A stretch of DNA of 64,000 bases, from contig CAZUMW010000014.1 in assembly GCA_964621615.1 (NCBI GenBank), positions 1-64,000 on the forward strand, written 5' to 3'. Position numbers and translations under genes: made by a program. Numbering within the stretch: the first letter of the stretch is position 1; each line of letters starts with the position of its first letter. This stretch comes from CAZUMW01 sp964621615 (lineage in GTDB: Bacteria; Desulfobacterota; WTBG01; CAIYCZ01; CAIRTM01). The notes under the pieces were generated by a model, which was given only the letters and a program-made list of their open reading frames with translations, made no database searches and was not told where the DNA came from. This document shows positions 8,520-16,766 of the stretch, in pieces.

Positions 8520-8646
8520 GTTTCATACCTCCAAACACAGGGTTATAAACATGATTAAAAAGAATAATACTCTCAAACTACTATATAAAAAATTATAAAA
8601 CATCTTTCATAAATGTCAAATCACTGGTTTCTAAAATAATGCAACG

Positions 8647-8869
8647 AAGCCGGTTCGGGCGGGGCTCTGCAAAGCCCCCGCAACACGTGAAGAGGTTATG
8701 CAGCGGCATGTGCCGTTACATTTCAGTAGACACACGGCCCGGAGGAAGTTGCTGTTTGGAATAATCCCTGCAAAATGCCTGTTCCTGAGTAGAGTGAGCG
8801 GTATCGGGCCGTCCATGAAGTGTGGTTTCATATGGCGGCGGCTGCGCAGAGACCCGCCCGAACCGGCTT
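8647..8869. mobile_element. 223-bp element with 24-bp terminal inverted repeats (MITE-like)
   Basis: The left end (8647-8670, starting AAGCCGGTTCGGGCGGGG) and the right end (8846-8869) are inverted copies with 23 of 24 matching bases. No target-site duplication is obvious and the interior has no credible coding sequence. The size and termini fit a non-autonomous miniature element or a large folded RNA. Its outer arms could also act as a hairpin at the RNA level. There is no related transposase in the window. Confidence 0.6.
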
Positions 8870-8973
8870 TTGTTTATTGCTTTAATATATTTTGGACACG
8901 TTTGATATAAAATATTTGTTTATGCCGATATAATGGTGACAACACCGGTTCACTCAAGCACAACATATTCGAT

Positions 8974-9232
8974 ATCCTGCCTTCAACGACAGGATGTCAT
9001 GCAATGTCCGCTTATCACCAGGAAATTGAACTACCACCGGCTACAAGCCGGTGGATTCAGTTTTCCCGACATGTCGGGACTAAAGGAAAAACACATAACT
9101 ACAAAAATTCTCCTGAGGGTAAGCACCCTATACGAACAGCACGTTCTGAGCCAATAATCATTCTTCGCCTATCGAAGATCCCGCTCTGCGGGGAAGGCGA
9201 GGGTTTTAAACCCCGAAGCAGACAATAAAAAG
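8974..9232 (+). other. Structured non-coding region, IS200/IS605-like end
   Basis: This stretch has no credible gene but carries five consecutive hairpins: GATATCCTG/CAGGATGTC near 8971-8998, the 9-bp CCACCGGCT stem at 9034-9054, the perfect palindrome CCCGACATGTCGGG at 9065-9078, AGGGT-AAGC-ACCCT near 9116-9130, and a nested TCGCCT...CCCGC-TCT-GCGGG...AGGCGA structure around 9167-9202. Such density of small hairpins is typical of the right ends of IS200/IS605-type elements, including their guide-RNA-like scaffolds, or of REP clusters. No transposase, tnpB or RAYT gene remains. The identity is inferred. Confidence 0.45.
9024..9078 (+). repeat. 52-bp double-hairpin repeat, right copy
   Basis: This copy is in opposite orientation to the one at 1-52 and contains both stems complete: a 9-bp stem with loop ACA (9034-9054), and the 14-base perfect palindrome CCCGACATGTCGGG (9065-9078). 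The flanking sequence upstream of the repeat is different from that beside the left copy, so the repeated unit starts sharply at about 9024. The two copies bracket a 9-kb segment. Confidence 0.7.
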
Positions 9233-9345
9233 GCGAATAAGGCACCATGATGGTTACCTGTGTAATCTATGCGAAGATTTCTTGTCAGCATACATCAAAA
9301 AAACTCTTATCAGTGATAAATCAAAGGCTTGATTATCCCACCCCT

Positions 9346-10074
9346 TTATGGCCTGTTCTTTTTGAGGTTGCGGATATACCAGGTCAGCTGCCTGAAGATT
9401 CCGCGTATAATGCGCACCTCCTTTTCCGACAGGGCAGCACGGGAAAGAATCCTTCGAATATGTCCAAGAACAAGATCGGGGTTTTGCGGATTCAAGTAGC
9501 CGATATCAAGCAGCGCATACCGCATATGATCATACATTTGCTCTGTTTTTTCAGACCGTGCGGGAGTTCGTGCGGGACGTCTGCATGTTTCTGTATGCAT
9601 GCTTTTATATATTTCATAGCAGCAGATCATAACTGCATGTGATATGTTGAGAGAGGACGCCACATCTGCTGTTGGTATAGTTATCACCTCGTCACACAGG
9701 TCAAGCTCGCTGTTAGTGAGGCCCCGGTCCTCAGGCCCGAATACAATCGCATACCGCTCCGATCGGGTTCCTGCTGCAATAACACCGGCCATATCCTGAG
9801 GCGTCAGGTTTTTCCTGAGCCTGCGGCCGCGGGCGGTGGTACCGAAAACATAGGTGGCGTCCGACAGAGCGCTGCGCAAAGTATCTGCAGTCTGTACGCT
9901 GTGAAGAATATCTGCGCCATGGGTTGCCATACAGTATGATTGATCATCAATAGCACATCGCGGCGCAACCAGCGTAACTGAATGAAAACCCATGTTTTTC
10001 ATTGCCCGGGCGACTGAGCCGATATTGCCCGGGTTGCCGGTTTTAACAAGTACGATATCGACAGCAGCACTCAT
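9346..10074 (-). CDS. trmJ: SPOUT-class tRNA/rRNA 2'-O-methyltransferase (TrmJ-like)
   Basis: 242 aa. TrmJ methylates the 2'-hydroxyl of nucleotide 32 in several tRNAs using S-adenosylmethionine. The SPOUT motifs are clear: motif 1 NIGSVARAMKNMGF (residues 17-30), motif 2 FGPEDRGLTNSEL, and motif 3 with SLNISHAVMICCYE forming the knotted SAM site. A C-terminal helical extension of about 70 aa beyond the knot is also seen in TrmJ. The first codon overlaps the nadA stop by four bases (10071-10074), so the genes are translationally coupled, nadA first. Confidence 0.85.
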   Translation of the reverse strand: MSAAVDIVLVKTGNPGNIGSVARAMKNMGFHSVTLVAPRCAIDDQSYCMATHGADILHSVQTADTLRSALSDATYVFGTTARGRRLRKNLTPQDMAGVIAAGTRSERYAIVFGPEDRGLTNSELDLCDEVITIPTADVASSLNISHAVMICCYEIYKSMHTETCRRPARTPARSEKTEQMYDHMRYALLDIGYLNPQNPDLVLGHIRRILSRAALSEKEVRIIRGIFRQLTWYIRNLKKNRP

Positions 10075-10988
10075 GTTATCTGCAGCATCCGCTCAAGGGC
10101 TTTTCGGGCCGGGTCACCCACTTCGGTTTTAACGGTAATGACCGGGGAGCGGTTTTCCATGGAGCGTACAATTTTCCGGAGGGTTATTCGCTTCATATCG
10201 TGACACACAGCTTTTTCTGTTGCAGGTATAAATCTCCTGTCCGGATAATGCTTTTTAAGAGGATAGAGCATTCCGATTTCTGTGCCGACAATATAGGTGT
10301 GGGCATCTGTCTCAGCAACATAGCGCAGCATGCCGCTGGTACTGACAACTGCGTCTGCAATGCCGGCAACCTCCGGCCTGCACTCCGGATGTACCATAAC
10401 ACGGGCTTCAGGATAGTTTTGCCGTGCATGCTGAATATCCTGTGCCGTGATATTCACGTGCACTGGGCAGTACCCTTCACACAAAAGCATATCGGTACCG
10501 GTCTGCGTACATACATATGACCCCAGATTCTGATCAGGAGTGAAAATTATCGGTCTCCCCGACTGAGTAACAGCCTTTATGACATTTACGGCATTTCCTG
10601 ATGTACAGCAATAGTCACTTTCCGCCTTCACTGCAGCAGATGTGTTTACATAGCTCACCACCATCGCGTCGCTATGCTGCTTTCGCATGTTTTTCACCAT
10701 TTCTGCAGTAACCATATCTGCCATTGGACACCCCGCCGTCCTGTCAGGCAGCAGAACGGTTTTGCCGGGAGATAGAATGGCAGCTGTTTCGGCCATAAAC
10801 TGAACCCCGCAAAATACAATGACATCAGAATCCACACCGGCAGCTTTTCTGCTGAGCTCGAGGGAGTCGCCGCAGACATCACCGATATCCTGAATCTCGG
10901 GCGGCTGATAATTGTGAACCAGTATAATCGCATTAAGCTGCTTTTTGAGTTCCTGAATACGTGCTGCGCAATCATGTACGCCGGCCAT
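10071..10988 (-). CDS. nadA: Quinolinate synthase A
   Basis: 305 aa, the short NadA form. It condenses iminoaspartate with dihydroxyacetone phosphate to give quinolinate for de novo NAD synthesis, using an oxygen-sensitive 4Fe-4S cluster. Diagnostic segments are AIILVHNYQPPEIQDIGDVCGDSLELSR near the start, VIVFCGVQFMAETA, SDYCCTSGNAVN and VHPECRPEV, which together hold the three cluster cysteines and the substrate-binding His/Tyr residues. It is followed by trmJ with a 4-bp overlap. nadB and nadC are not in the window. Confidence 0.93.
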   Translation of the reverse strand: MAGVHDCAARIQELKKQLNAIILVHNYQPPEIQDIGDVCGDSLELSRKAAGVDSDVIVFCGVQFMAETAAILSPGKTVLLPDRTAGCPMADMVTAEMVKNMRKQHSDAMVVSYVNTSAAVKAESDYCCTSGNAVNVIKAVTQSGRPIIFTPDQNLGSYVCTQTGTDMLLCEGYCPVHVNITAQDIQHARQNYPEARVMVHPECRPEVAGIADAVVSTSGMLRYVAETDAHTYIVGTEIGMLYPLKKHYPDRRFIPATEKAVCHDMKRITLRKIVRSMENRSPVITVKTEVGDPARKALERMLQIT

Positions 10989-11240
10989 TATGTGTTAATC
11001 CCCTGTGTTAACTTATTTGATCAATTACTTGATATTTGTTGTTATTTTAAACCATCTCCAAACCAAACTTATTCATATGCTGCTTTTCTTCTTATCACGT
11101 TTTCCTTTTTTTATCAACAAACGCGGTCATAAAAAAACATAACGACACCGGTGCATAACAAGGATCAAAGGGGGGAGCGCGGAGAGTTACTCGCGGTTAA
11201 GCTCTGCACAGCTGGGAGCTATTCAGCCGTAATTAAATCA

Positions 11241-12038
11241 CTATGAATTGCCAACCACTTTACGGTAAATGATATCACGGTGATGCCGTTGCGCAAAACA
11301 CCTGCTCCACCGACATGCTTTCATTGGATGTGCATGTGAGGTGATCTCAGAAAGCCGGGGGGTTTTACACCCTGAATCTTTAACAATTTCCACAATGGGG
11401 AGGGTTAAAAACAGTCTGCGTGTACACAGCCAAGCACTTGAGCAAAGCTCGCTCAGCTCATCAGGCACGTAATATCCATCACAGGCATCTGCGACCGCAG
11501 CACCCGTATGTGCAAAATATTTCTGCCCTCTATACAGAACTGGTATTCCCGGAACATCGCGGTTGCGTCCGGCATATCTTTCAACAAGAACGGGACTGAT
11601 AAACAGCGATGAATCCAGAAGTGCCGCATCGGTATGTATATCTTCAAAAAAAAGCTCGCTGTCAAATTCATTGTAACACACATAGTCCGCCTCAAGCCTG
11701 CCCCTGTGCAGCAAATCCTGAAAAACAAGAAGGCTGAAACACAAAAGCAGCTCCCGCGACTGTATTCCTGATATAAAAAAGGCAGTAACACTGCTTCCGA
11801 ATCCGCTGGCGATTATAAAATCATAACGATTTGCGGTTGTAATAAATACCTGCTCAAAATATTCTGCTGCGCTTGCAACCGTACGTGACAGACAGTCTTT
11901 CCTGGTTGATTCAATAAACGTTTCAGAATAAGTATTTTTATTCGCGCCGCTTGAGAATGGAACCACACATATGCTGCCGGGCAGCACCCCGCTGTCACGC
12001 CGGCACCGGTATCCGCTGCTTCCGTGAAGATATATCAT
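11241..12038 (-). CDS. Hypothetical protein downstream of a CgeB-type glycosyltransferase
   Basis: 265 aa, not recognised. The ATG at 12038 has a good GAGGT ribosome site and lies inside the end of the upstream glycosyltransferase gene (44-bp overlap), so the two are co-translated. The sequence has alternating alpha/beta character, with YDFIIASGFGSSVTAFFISG around residue 73 resembling a nucleotide- or lipid-binding Gly-rich turn, and several Cys residues near the C-terminus. No transmembrane segments or signal peptide are evident. It may act with the glycosyltransferase on a surface or flagellar glycan, but that is context only. Confidence 0.6.
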   Translation of the reverse strand: MIYLHGSSGYRCRRDSGVLPGSICVVPFSSGANKNTYSETFIESTRKDCLSRTVASAAEYFEQVFITTANRYDFIIASGFGSSVTAFFISGIQSRELLLCFSLLVFQDLLHRGRLEADYVCYNEFDSELFFEDIHTDAALLDSSLFISPVLVERYAGRNRDVPGIPVLYRGQKYFAHTGAAVADACDGYYVPDELSELCSSAWLCTRRLFLTLPIVEIVKDSGCKTPRLSEITSHAHPMKACRWSRCFAQRHHRDIIYRKVVGNS

Positions 12039-13707
12039 TTGTCATAACCTCAAATATGCTGTTTATTCTGTGTCCTATTGTGTGATTAAGTATCACCTCG
12101 TCTTTGAGCGCTTCCGCCAGCTGATTTCGCACGGATGGGCTGGACTGCAGATGAGCAGCTCTATCATAGAGCTCATCAATACTGTGAAAAATGAGATCTT
12201 TGAATCCGCTGCCGAACAATGATTGCCATCCGCAGAGATAATCTGTGATCACAGCACTGCCGCACGCTCCGGCGTCAAATACCCGCTGATTAGGATATGA
12301 TCGCATCTGCAGATGAGTGAGGGACAGATGAACGGCATCCGAACGGTAAATCCGTGGAAGTTCGCGGTAATAATCGACATAGCCTCTGATTTCTATTTCA
12401 TCCGGCAGCAGCCCCTCCCAGCCGTCACCAAACACAACCGGGCTGAGCGGAGCGAGTGCTGACAGGGCTTGTATGCGATAGCCGCGATTTGCACGAAACA
12501 GGCAGAATGCCGGAAGCCTCTTTTTCACCTGTTCCGGAAAACGATCCTGCCGCCCACCTGCATCCCGTATAAGATAGTCTATGTGATCCGGTTCCGGCAT
12601 GCGGCGCTTTGCAATAATCTGATCCTTCACCGCCTCGGCGATCCTCTGCGCAGCAGGATCATTCATAAGCGCTGCAAAATACTTTTCTTCATTTCCGAAT
12701 GACGGACTCCCCACATACACGATTCTGTCCCTGAGTTCCCGTATGCCCTCACCCGGAGAAAAATGGTCGGGGTTTGTGGCAAGCGGCAATGCCCCTGTAT
12801 GGTAAAACCCTAAACTTCTGCACGACTCCAGCCCTGCATGGTCCCAGCAAAATCCGAATCGTCGCTGCTCCGGCCTTATCGATTCTTCTTGAACAAGAAA
12901 CAGCGGCTCATCAAGGAACCATGTACACCATGGGATCCCCATGTTGAGGCAGGCTTCCGGAATAAACCCGCACTTATCCGAGCCTCTATTATTGATCGAA
13001 AAAACCATATCTGGTTTCACCATCCCGATGAGCTCCCAGGCTTTGCGGGGATTCATCGTGCTGTGATGGTAGGCGCTCTCTGCGATGACCTCACATCCGG
13101 TCATCTCAAATGCCTGCTTAACATCAGGCTCAAACAGATGTCCTGAGCAGGGGAACAGTATTTTTTTTGGTATCTCTGTGGTATTCGCTTTTGCTTGAGG
13201 AGACAAAATGCTGACCGCAAACACTGAAAGCGGATAAAAAAGCCCGGGGAAAATTTCCCACTCACGCCGGTGCTCAACAAGCATACAGCTGCAGCACCGC
13301 CCGGCAAATGATCTGACCTGCGCAAAAAGCTCCTCTGACGGTAAAGTCGCATTAATGAGCGTAATATCGCTTGAAGAATCGCTCCTGCACGAATTAAGCG
13401 CTTCAGCGTTTTTTCGTGCAAGCGCTTTGCTTCCGGTTATCACAAGCATCGAGCTCACCCCGCGGCTGTAAAGCTCGCGGGCAACAAAGCCTGATCCGGC
13501 ACCAAGCACAAGCGCGCACCGTGCCGTGCCGCCGGCAGCCTCCGCTGCGGCCGCAGCCTCACGCTCCGGATCGTAAGGAGAATCGGCCGTTTTCCAGCCA
13601 CGAGGGGTTTTAACGCCGGTAATTAAAACACCTGCCTGCTTACCGCTTATTTCTGCTGTTTCATTTTCTTTTTGATATTTACCGCCAAAATCTATACACT
13701 TAATCAT
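11995..13707 (-). CDS. CgeB-family glycosyltransferase with an extra N-terminal Rossmann-like domain
   Basis: 570 aa. Residues 1-185 hold a Rossmann-type segment (ALVLGAGSGFVARELYSRG around 65-83) like the first half of a nucleotide or SAM-binding fold. Residues about 190-300 resemble the DUF3880 domain of CgeB proteins, with F-S-I-N-N-R-G and W-F-L-D-E-P. Residues about 305-540 form a GT-B C-terminal half (Glyco_trans_1_2), with the signature SYPNQRVFDAGACGSAVITDY. CgeB-like proteins modify spore or flagellar surfaces. The donor and acceptor are unknown. It heads a two-gene unit with an unrecognised protein, bounded on both sides by the 11-mer CGGTGCATAAC. Confidence 0.75.
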   Translation of the reverse strand: MIKCIDFGGKYQKENETAEISGKQAGVLITGVKTPRGWKTADSPYDPEREAAAAAEAAGGTARCALVLGAGSGFVARELYSRGVSSMLVITGSKALARKNAEALNSCRSDSSSDITLINATLPSEELFAQVRSFAGRCCSCMLVEHRREWEIFPGLFYPLSVFAVSILSPQAKANTTEIPKKILFPCSGHLFEPDVKQAFEMTGCEVIAESAYHHSTMNPRKAWELIGMVKPDMVFSINNRGSDKCGFIPEACLNMGIPWCTWFLDEPLFLVQEESIRPEQRRFGFCWDHAGLESCRSLGFYHTGALPLATNPDHFSPGEGIRELRDRIVYVGSPSFGNEEKYFAALMNDPAAQRIAEAVKDQIIAKRRMPEPDHIDYLIRDAGGRQDRFPEQVKKRLPAFCLFRANRGYRIQALSALAPLSPVVFGDGWEGLLPDEIEIRGYVDYYRELPRIYRSDAVHLSLTHLQMRSYPNQRVFDAGACGSAVITDYLCGWQSLFGSGFKDLIFHSIDELYDRAAHLQSSPSVRNQLAEALKDEVILNHTIGHRINSIFEVMTNDISSRKQRIPVPA

Positions 13708-13970
13708 AAAAAAGCCCGTATATCTGCTTTGAACTCACAATCATATGCGGCATTGCAATCATCATTAATATCAAAGCAAATTATGTGCCTTATAATATGT
13801 TATGCTTTTTCAGAGGGTTATTGCTGCAGCGGTGCATAACCAATACCGCGCGAACTGCCACAGAAGCAATTTCTGCCGGGTTCGCCGTTTGAGATTGAGC
13901 AGAGGGGGTGCAAAACAGGCGCCTCAACCAACGGCACGAAATCTTTTAAATCGCAAAAATGCCAAATAAA
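13708..13970. other. Intergenic stretch without a recognisable gene
   Basis: Between the glycosyltransferase start and the tRNA promoter no open frame with a ribosome site was found on either strand, and no known small RNA was recognised. It includes the 11-mer CGGTGCATAAC (13830-13840), also found at 11149-11159 on the other side of the glycosyltransferase pair. Confidence 0.5.
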
Positions 13971-13973
13971 TTC

Positions 13974-14002
13974 TTGACTTTGATTAGCCAAATTGTTATT
14001 AA
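13974..14002 (+). promoter_or_regulatory. Sigma-70 promoter for tRNA-Val
   Basis: TTGACT at 13974-13979, a 17-bp spacer, and TATTAA at 13997-14002 make a near-consensus housekeeping promoter. Transcription would begin near 14009, about 17 bases before the mature tRNA. Confidence 0.7.
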
Positions 14003-14025
14003 ATTTAAATTATTTACATGAGGAT

Positions 14026-14100
14026 AGGCGCGTAGCTCAGGGGGAGAGCGCTACCTTGACGCGGTAGAAGTCGGCGGTTCGAAACCGCCCGCGCCTACCA
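14026..14100 (+). tRNA. tRNA-Val (anticodon GAC)
   Basis: 75 nt including an encoded CCA. The cloverleaf folds fully: 7-bp acceptor AGGCGCG/CGCGCCT, D stem GCTC/GAGC, anticodon stem CTACC/GGTAG with loop TTGACGC placing GAC at positions 34-36, 5-base variable loop, and T stem GGCGG/CCGCC with TTCGAAA. GAC decodes GUC/GUU valine codons. It has its own promoter and is not clustered with other tRNAs. Confidence 0.93.
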
Positions 14101-14282
14101 TTCACACAGTATATTCACTCATATGTCCGTAAGAATTTTGTAAGCACATATTTTTCAAACACAAACCGGCATCATGAAAATATACTTTATGGTGCCTTTT
14201 TATTTATCAGAATCTGAGAACGACACCAGCGTTAGCCTGTTCATACGTACCTATCGCTTGTATACACAGACCATTCACTGTT

Positions 14283-16214
14283 ATGGATACCGTAGCAATT
14301 CGCATTAACGGAACCGGGCACCGGTTTGAGCCGGGCACCAGCCTGGAGGAAATCATCAGGTCGCTCAATGTGAACCCCAAGCCGGTCGCTGCGCGCATGA
14401 ACGGCAGGGAAGTTGATCTTTCAGCCGCCGTGCAGCCTGAGGCAGATATTGAGTTCATATCGCCTGCCTCAGAACGCGGCCTTGATATATACCGGCACAG
14501 CACGGCTCATATCATGGCGCAGGCGGTTAAAGAGCTGTTTCCCGGAGTAAAAATTACGATCGGACCGTCAATCGAGGACGGCTTTTATTACGATTTTGAT
14601 TATGATGAGGCGTTCTCCCCTGAGGACCTTCCGCGCATTGAAAAGAAAATGAAGGAAATTATCGGCCGCAAGCTCCCGCTTGTCCGCCGTGAAATGTCAA
14701 AAAACGAAGCAATAGATCTGTTCAGAAACAAGCACGAGGATTACAAGGTAGAGCTTCTGTCCGAGATGCCCGATAATGAGCCCGTAAGCGTGTACGAGCA
14801 GGGAGATTTTGCCGACTTATGCCGCGGTCCTCACGTGCCGTCAACCGGTTCGATAAAAGCCTTTAAGCTGACAAGCATAGCGGGAGCATACTGGCGCGGT
14901 GATGAAAGCAATAAAATGCTTCAGCGCATATATGGCACAGCATTTCCCGATAAAAAAATGCTGAAAGAATATCTCGACCGTATAGAGGAGGCGAAAAAGC
15001 GCGACCACCGTAAGCTCGGCAGGGAGCTTGATCTTTTCAATATTTATGAGGAAGCCGGCGCCGGGCTTGTCGTGTATCATCCCAAAGGAGCGCTGGTTCG
15101 CCGCCTGCTTGAAGATTTCGAGGTCCGTGAGCATCTTAATAGAGGCTATCAGCTCGTCAAGGGCCCGCAGATACTCAAGCTGGATCTCTGGGAAAAATCC
15201 GGCCATCTGCAGAATTACCGCGAGAATATGTATTTTACCCAGATTGAGGACAAGCAGTACGGCCTTAAACCGATGAACTGTGTTGCACACATGCTTATAT
15301 ACAAATCACGCCTGCACAGCTACAAGGATCTGCCGGTGCGATATTTTGAGCTCGGAACGGTAAACCGCCACGAAAAGTCAGGGGTTCTGCACGGCCTTAC
15401 CCGCGTTCGTGAGTTCACTCAGGATGACGCCCATATACTGTGCACCCCCGATCAGCTTCAGCAGGAAATATGCGCAATTATCGATTTCGTCACTCATGTC
15501 ATGGGAATTTTCGGCTTTACGTTTGAGGTTGAGCTGAGCACGCGTCCTGAAAAATCAATCGGCGATGACTCGGATTGGAACCGGGCCACGGATGCACTGA
15601 AGTCAGCCCTTGAGCTGTATGACTTCAACTATGACATTAATGAAGGCGATGGGGCTTTTTATGGACCGAAAATCGACTTCAAGCTGAAGGACAGCCTTAA
15701 GCGTTCGTGGCAGTGCGCTACAATACAATGCGATTTTGCTCTGCCTGAGCGATTTGATCTTACCTATGTCGGCAGGGACGGCGAAAAGCACCGACCCGCG
15801 ATGCTTCACCGTGTTATTCTCGGATCTCTTGAACGATTCCTGGGGGTGCTCATCGAGCACTTTGCCGGGGCATTCCCCGTATGGCTGGCACCGGTTCAGG
15901 CAAGAGTGCTTACTATTTCAGATGAGCAGGAATCATACGGGAATCAGGTTGTCCACCGCCTGCAGAGCGCAGGCGTACGCGCTGAAATCGACCCCCGCAA
16001 TGAAAGTCTCAAATTCAAAATACGCGAAGCCCAGCTGCAGAAAATTCCCTACATGCTGATAATCGGCAACAAAGAAATGGAGCAGGAAGCAGTTGCGCCC
16101 CGCCTGAGAAGCGGTGAAAATATGGGTGCTGTACCGCTCGATGACTTTATTGATCAGGTACAGGATACCTGCAAAAAAGAACAAACACCATTGCAAGGAG
16201 GAGCGGAAAGATAA
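14283..16214 (+). CDS. thrS: Threonyl-tRNA synthetase
   Basis: 643 aa, full length: N-terminal TGS domain (1-60), the HxxxH editing domain (HSTAHIMAQAV) to about 225, the class II catalytic core (250-535), and the anticodon-binding domain. Zinc ligands Cys, His and His are conserved (KPMNC, the DDAHIL region, and HRVILGS). The usual MNCPGH motif reads MNCVAH here, an uncommon change beside the zinc cysteine. The first ATG has no good Shine-Dalgarno, but no better start exists in frame. It begins the thrS-infC-rpmI-rplT-pheS-pheT-ihfA operon. No T-box or anticodon-mimicking leader was recognised in the 180 bases upstream. Confidence 0.95.
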   Translation: MDTVAIRINGTGHRFEPGTSLEEIIRSLNVNPKPVAARMNGREVDLSAAVQPEADIEFISPASERGLDIYRHSTAHIMAQAVKELFPGVKITIGPSIEDGFYYDFDYDEAFSPEDLPRIEKKMKEIIGRKLPLVRREMSKNEAIDLFRNKHEDYKVELLSEMPDNEPVSVYEQGDFADLCRGPHVPSTGSIKAFKLTSIAGAYWRGDESNKMLQRIYGTAFPDKKMLKEYLDRIEEAKKRDHRKLGRELDLFNIYEEAGAGLVVYHPKGALVRRLLEDFEVREHLNRGYQLVKGPQILKLDLWEKSGHLQNYRENMYFTQIEDKQYGLKPMNCVAHMLIYKSRLHSYKDLPVRYFELGTVNRHEKSGVLHGLTRVREFTQDDAHILCTPDQLQQEICAIIDFVTHVMGIFGFTFEVELSTRPEKSIGDDSDWNRATDALKSALELYDFNYDINEGDGAFYGPKIDFKLKDSLKRSWQCATIQCDFALPERFDLTYVGRDGEKHRPAMLHRVILGSLERFLGVLIEHFAGAFPVWLAPVQARVLTISDEQESYGNQVVHRLQSAGVRAEIDPRNESLKFKIREAQLQKIPYMLIIGNKEMEQEAVAPRLRSGENMGAVPLDDFIDQVQDTCKKEQTPLQGGAER

Positions 16215-16738
16215 AAAAGCAAGACAAAACAAGAATAAATGAAGCTATAAAAGCACAGCAGGTTCGTGTCGTAGGAGAAGACGGCAGCCAGGTCGGTATC
16301 ATTGATATTGCAAAAGCCCTTCAGCTGGCAACTGATCAGGGGCTTGATCTGGTCGAGGTATCCCCGAACTCAACCCCTCCAGTATGCCGTCTTATGGACT
16401 ATGGAAAATATAAATATCAGCAAAGCAAAAAGCACAACAAAAAAAAGACACACCACACTGTGCAGACGAAAGAAATCAAGCTGCGGCCGTTCACTGACGA
16501 TCACGATCTGGAAGTGAAGGTGCGCCACATACTCGAGTTTCTGGATAAAGGACATAAGGTAAAAATTACCGTTGTTTTTCGCGGCAGGGAAATGCGCTTC
16601 AAGGAGTACGGCTTCAACATTCTCCAGCGCCTTACTGATGAAATTCAGGAAAACGGGGCCATAGAGCGCGAGCCCAAAATGGAAGGCCGTAATATGGTGA
16701 TGATGCTTGCGCCGAAAAAACACCAGGAAAAAAATTAA
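16211..16738 (+). CDS. infC: Translation initiation factor IF-3 with an AUA start codon
   Basis: 175 aa. The homologous N-terminus (R-I-N-E-A-I-K) lies in frame with no ATG, GTG or TTG before it. An ATA at 16211 is preceded by the strong Shine-Dalgarno AAGGAGGAG with a 9-base gap and overlaps the thrS stop TAA (16212-16214). infC in many bacteria starts at AUU, AUC or AUA, and IF-3 represses its own message by rejecting such codons, so the same feedback is likely here. The rest shows the standard NTD, a Lys-rich linker and a CTD with HKVKITVVFRGREM. It binds the 30S subunit and controls start-codon fidelity. Confidence 0.93.
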   Translation: MKKQDKTRINEAIKAQQVRVVGEDGSQVGIIDIAKALQLATDQGLDLVEVSPNSTPPVCRLMDYGKYKYQQSKKHNKKKTHHTVQTKEIKLRPFTDDHDLEVKVRHILEFLDKGHKVKITVVFRGREMRFKEYGFNILQRLTDEIQENGAIEREPKMEGRNMVMMLAPKKHQEKN

Positions 16739-16766
16739 ATCATATTTGTGAGGAGATACGTTCCAA

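Noticed and set aside
8881..8940. Sigma-28-like GCCGATAT sequence near 8920
   Set aside because: The -35 TAAA element is at the wrong distance and no gene follows.
8933..9228. Open frames of about 74 codons over the hairpin region
   Set aside because: No ribosome sites, sequences are read through palindromes, and they match no transposase motif such as HUH or the Tyr helix.
14101..14282. Search for a T-box or anticodon-mimic leader before thrS
   Set aside because: No T-box sequence, no terminator/antiterminator pair and no thr-tRNA-like hairpin could be recognised.
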